Source: Ariolimax columbianus
Lineage: Eukaryota > Mollusca > Gastropoda > Stylommatophora > Arionidae
Assembly: GCA_036924085.1 (NCBI GenBank)
Contig: JAVGWX010000012.1
Span: 34,116,119-34,180,118 of the forward strand
DNA: 64,000 nucleotides
Reading direction: 5' to 3'
In this document: positions 62,150 through 64,000 of the stretch, piece by piece
Numbering within the stretch: position 1 is the first letter of the stretch
Layout of the letters: the number at the start of each line of letters is the position of its first letter
Notes under the pieces: model-generated
Databases searched by the model: none
Told to the model about the DNA's origin: nothing
What the model saw: the letters and a program-made list of their open reading frames with translations, nothing else
Position numbers and translations under genes: made by a program

Positions 62150-62810
62150 CCTAATTATTTGTATCATGTCTACATGTGAAGTTCAGTTCCCTTGATAAAG
62201 GTTGCTGCAGTGGAGAGTTCTTCGGGGATTCCAAACAGCTTTTGTGTAGAAGTTCGTCTCTGTGAGGCAGTACGCAATTGGCTAAGCATATAACAGTCAT
62301 GGAGGATGTGATTGACTTTTCCGTGCTGCTTGCCTGTATTAGGGTGATAAGAGCCAATTTTAGCCTATATAAGTAGCCCTTCAATCTGTTATGTCCCATT
62401 CCCACATGGAACAAGATCACTTGATCTGCTCGATCAAGACAGTGACTGTTGTCTTCTCTCATTTGGTCAACTTCCCTTATATGTCTTGTTTAAGAGTCTT
62501 GTTTTCTTGGAAGGTGATTGTTTGTTCATTTTGTTCTCATGTTGCTCTCTCCTTTACTTACCTGTCTACTGCCTCATTTCATTATGTCCACAGTATAATG
62601 GTATCTACTGTAGCACTACCCTTCTCTTGGCTTTTAGTTCACCTATGGCTTTCTTAAGCTCTGACAGTTTATCATTCCTGACGGCTTGCATAACTGACAT
62701 TGCATCTGTAGAGAATACAGCCTACTGGCATATTGCTGCGTTGCTAATCATTTCTGCAGCAATAATTAGTGTCTGTACTTCAGCCAGGTAGTATGAACAT
62801 AATTTTCCAG
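62150..62810 (-). mobile_element. Jockey-like RNase H tail, old copy
   Basis: The minus frame at 62462-62151 contains ADQVILFHVGMGHNRLKGYL, the Q.V.FR...GHNRL motif, with the Cys box decayed. Upstream, 62810-62470 may contain remains of the RNase H core (SDAMSVMQA-type near 62700). Confidence 0.7.
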
Positions 62811-62888
62811 TAATAACTACAAATGTTATTTAAATTTTTTTTAAATGTTACATAACCAAATATACATAACAATGATTAAAATAAACAC

Positions 62889-63172
62889 ACAGGGGCTTCA
62901 AATGAAAATCTTAAAGTTGCTATAGAAATTGTAAACTATGTGCCAAAATTCATATAAGTTGCTAAGGACTTTAAGTGTCCAGCAGGTGGTATCGTTATGC
63001 AGACGAGCCACATGACGCCATAAAGTAGTTTAAAGATGGCCATTCCTCACTAGTGACATGCACCGAACACAATGTAGACTACGTTGAAAAATGATATAGT
63101 TATGTGGCATTTTGTCTTAATAAATTTAGAATAACAATTTTGTTTCTAGTTTTGTTTGGAGCACCCTTGTAT
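62889..63172. mobile_element. Small mariner-like non-autonomous element
   Basis: aggggcttcaaatgaaaatc at the left, and agggtgctccaaacaaaact on the reverse complement at the right, form imperfect inverted termini like the mariner end at 3274. The interior is 280 bp and non-coding. Confidence 0.5.
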
Positions 63173-63179
63173 ATGCTAT

Positions 63180-64000
63180 GACAGTGTGCACAATGCAAGG
63201 TCAAACCTCATATAGGCATTCAACAGAGCCTGTATTGACCAGGAATATGGACCTCAGACACCTCAGTATAGCTTCCGTGTACCTCAGATTAAGGTTAGCC
63301 AGAGCTGAAAAAAAAGTCAGTATTAAAAGGTAATGGTAGTTAGTTACACTGCACAGTGATTCCCAAACATTTCAGTGTGATTGACCTACAGGGATTTATC
63401 AATTGCAGCAGGGACCCGCGCCAAACATGTTGATTATTGTTCTTTTTTGGTCGTCGTAAATTTGTATACAAATTTATTGAAATGCATGGTTAGCCAAATC
63501 ACTCTATTACCATTTAATGATAGCAGTTATAAGCTTGATGTCATTTGCGAACCGGCAACTAAGGGTTTCCAAACTGGCACCAGTCTGTGGACAACTACTT
63601 GAGAAGCACTACCATAACAGATACTGCTGTCGTGGGTGAAGTGTTAGAGACTCTCTTGTACTAGGCCGTGGTTTTTTTTTAATGAGGCGGGGTGGTCAGT
63701 TCCCTTCATCTCTGTGCAAAACACATCGCCTTAGCAAAAAAGGCGAAAGCATATGAATAAAGTCAAAAATATCAATATATGTTTGCAGAGTGACTCTTCA
63801 ATAAATATAATCAACATGGAAAGGTTGTAAAATTTTCACCTAACTGGACGCATTAACTTTTTGCAATACATATATTCTCTAGGAGGCATATCAAGTTTGA
63901 AAATTACATTTAAAAAAATATAATTTAATATTTTTAAAAAAAATACATATTCGGTTGAAAATCTATTTAAAATGAAAAGCAAAAAAAAGATCACATATTT
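63180..64000. other. No gene recognised up to the window edge
   Basis: 63600-63730 resembles the SINE-type sequence at 14100 (gtgaagtgttagagac). The last 150 bp are AT-rich. No further ARMC8-like exon is seen. Confidence 0.4.

Noticed and set aside
60800..64000. Further 5' ARMC8 exons
   Set aside because: I read the minus strand for the ARM blocks expected before exon 1 and saw none with splice sites; they are probably outside the window.

Overview
The window is animal nuclear DNA. It is AT-rich, has no bacterial-style gene packing, holds one intron-split gene and is otherwise filled with repeats. The mix of repeats (jockey-like LINEs with a C-terminal RNase H, RTE-like LINEs, mariner and piggyBac-like DNA elements, several tRNA-derived SINE families, many minisatellites) fits a mollusc, perhaps a gastropod. 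That placement is inference from repeat style and is not proven.

The only conserved cellular gene I can support lies on the minus strand from about 60.8 kb down to 22.25 kb. Thirteen short exons with consensus splice sites and compatible phases encode about 531 residues of armadillo repeats. The order and motifs match ARMC8, a scaffold subunit of the CTLH/GID E3 ubiquitin ligase (the animal counterpart of yeast Gid5/Vid28). The first exons, about 130-140 residues, lie beyond the right edge. The introns, 0.9-7.9 kb long, are made mostly of transposons and tandem arrays.

Layout. 0-22 kb is intergenic, downstream of the gene: LINE tails, mariner remnants, SINEs and four notable arrays (5.1-5.8, 9.1-11.4, 13.1-13.4, 15.2-16.2 kb). 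A nearly complete jockey-like 3' half (RT plus RNase H) sits at 9.22-11.14 kb inside a minisatellite, and an RTE-like LINE at 19.3-21.1 kb carries a jockey-like insertion. 22-61 kb is the ARMC8-like gene with its loaded introns, including a piggyBac-type MITE at 22.5-23.2 kb, a rearranged RTE element at 39.7-42.2 kb, a 1.15-kb array at 44.4-45.5 kb and a mariner at 55.7-57.0 kb. 61-64 kb is probably the intron leading to the missing 5' exons; it holds a SINE, a piggyBac-like N-terminal fragment, a jockey-like tail and a small mariner-like element.

The most interesting signals are structural. Two large minisatellites can be traced to single-copy segments of dispersed repeats that are still present unexpanded elsewhere in the window. 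One of them amplifies, in frame, a 12-codon acidic segment of a transposase-like N-terminus. Copies of one LINE family have landed inside two unrelated minisatellites with 13-14 bp target duplications. Two abundant SINE-like families share a conserved central block in opposite orientations.
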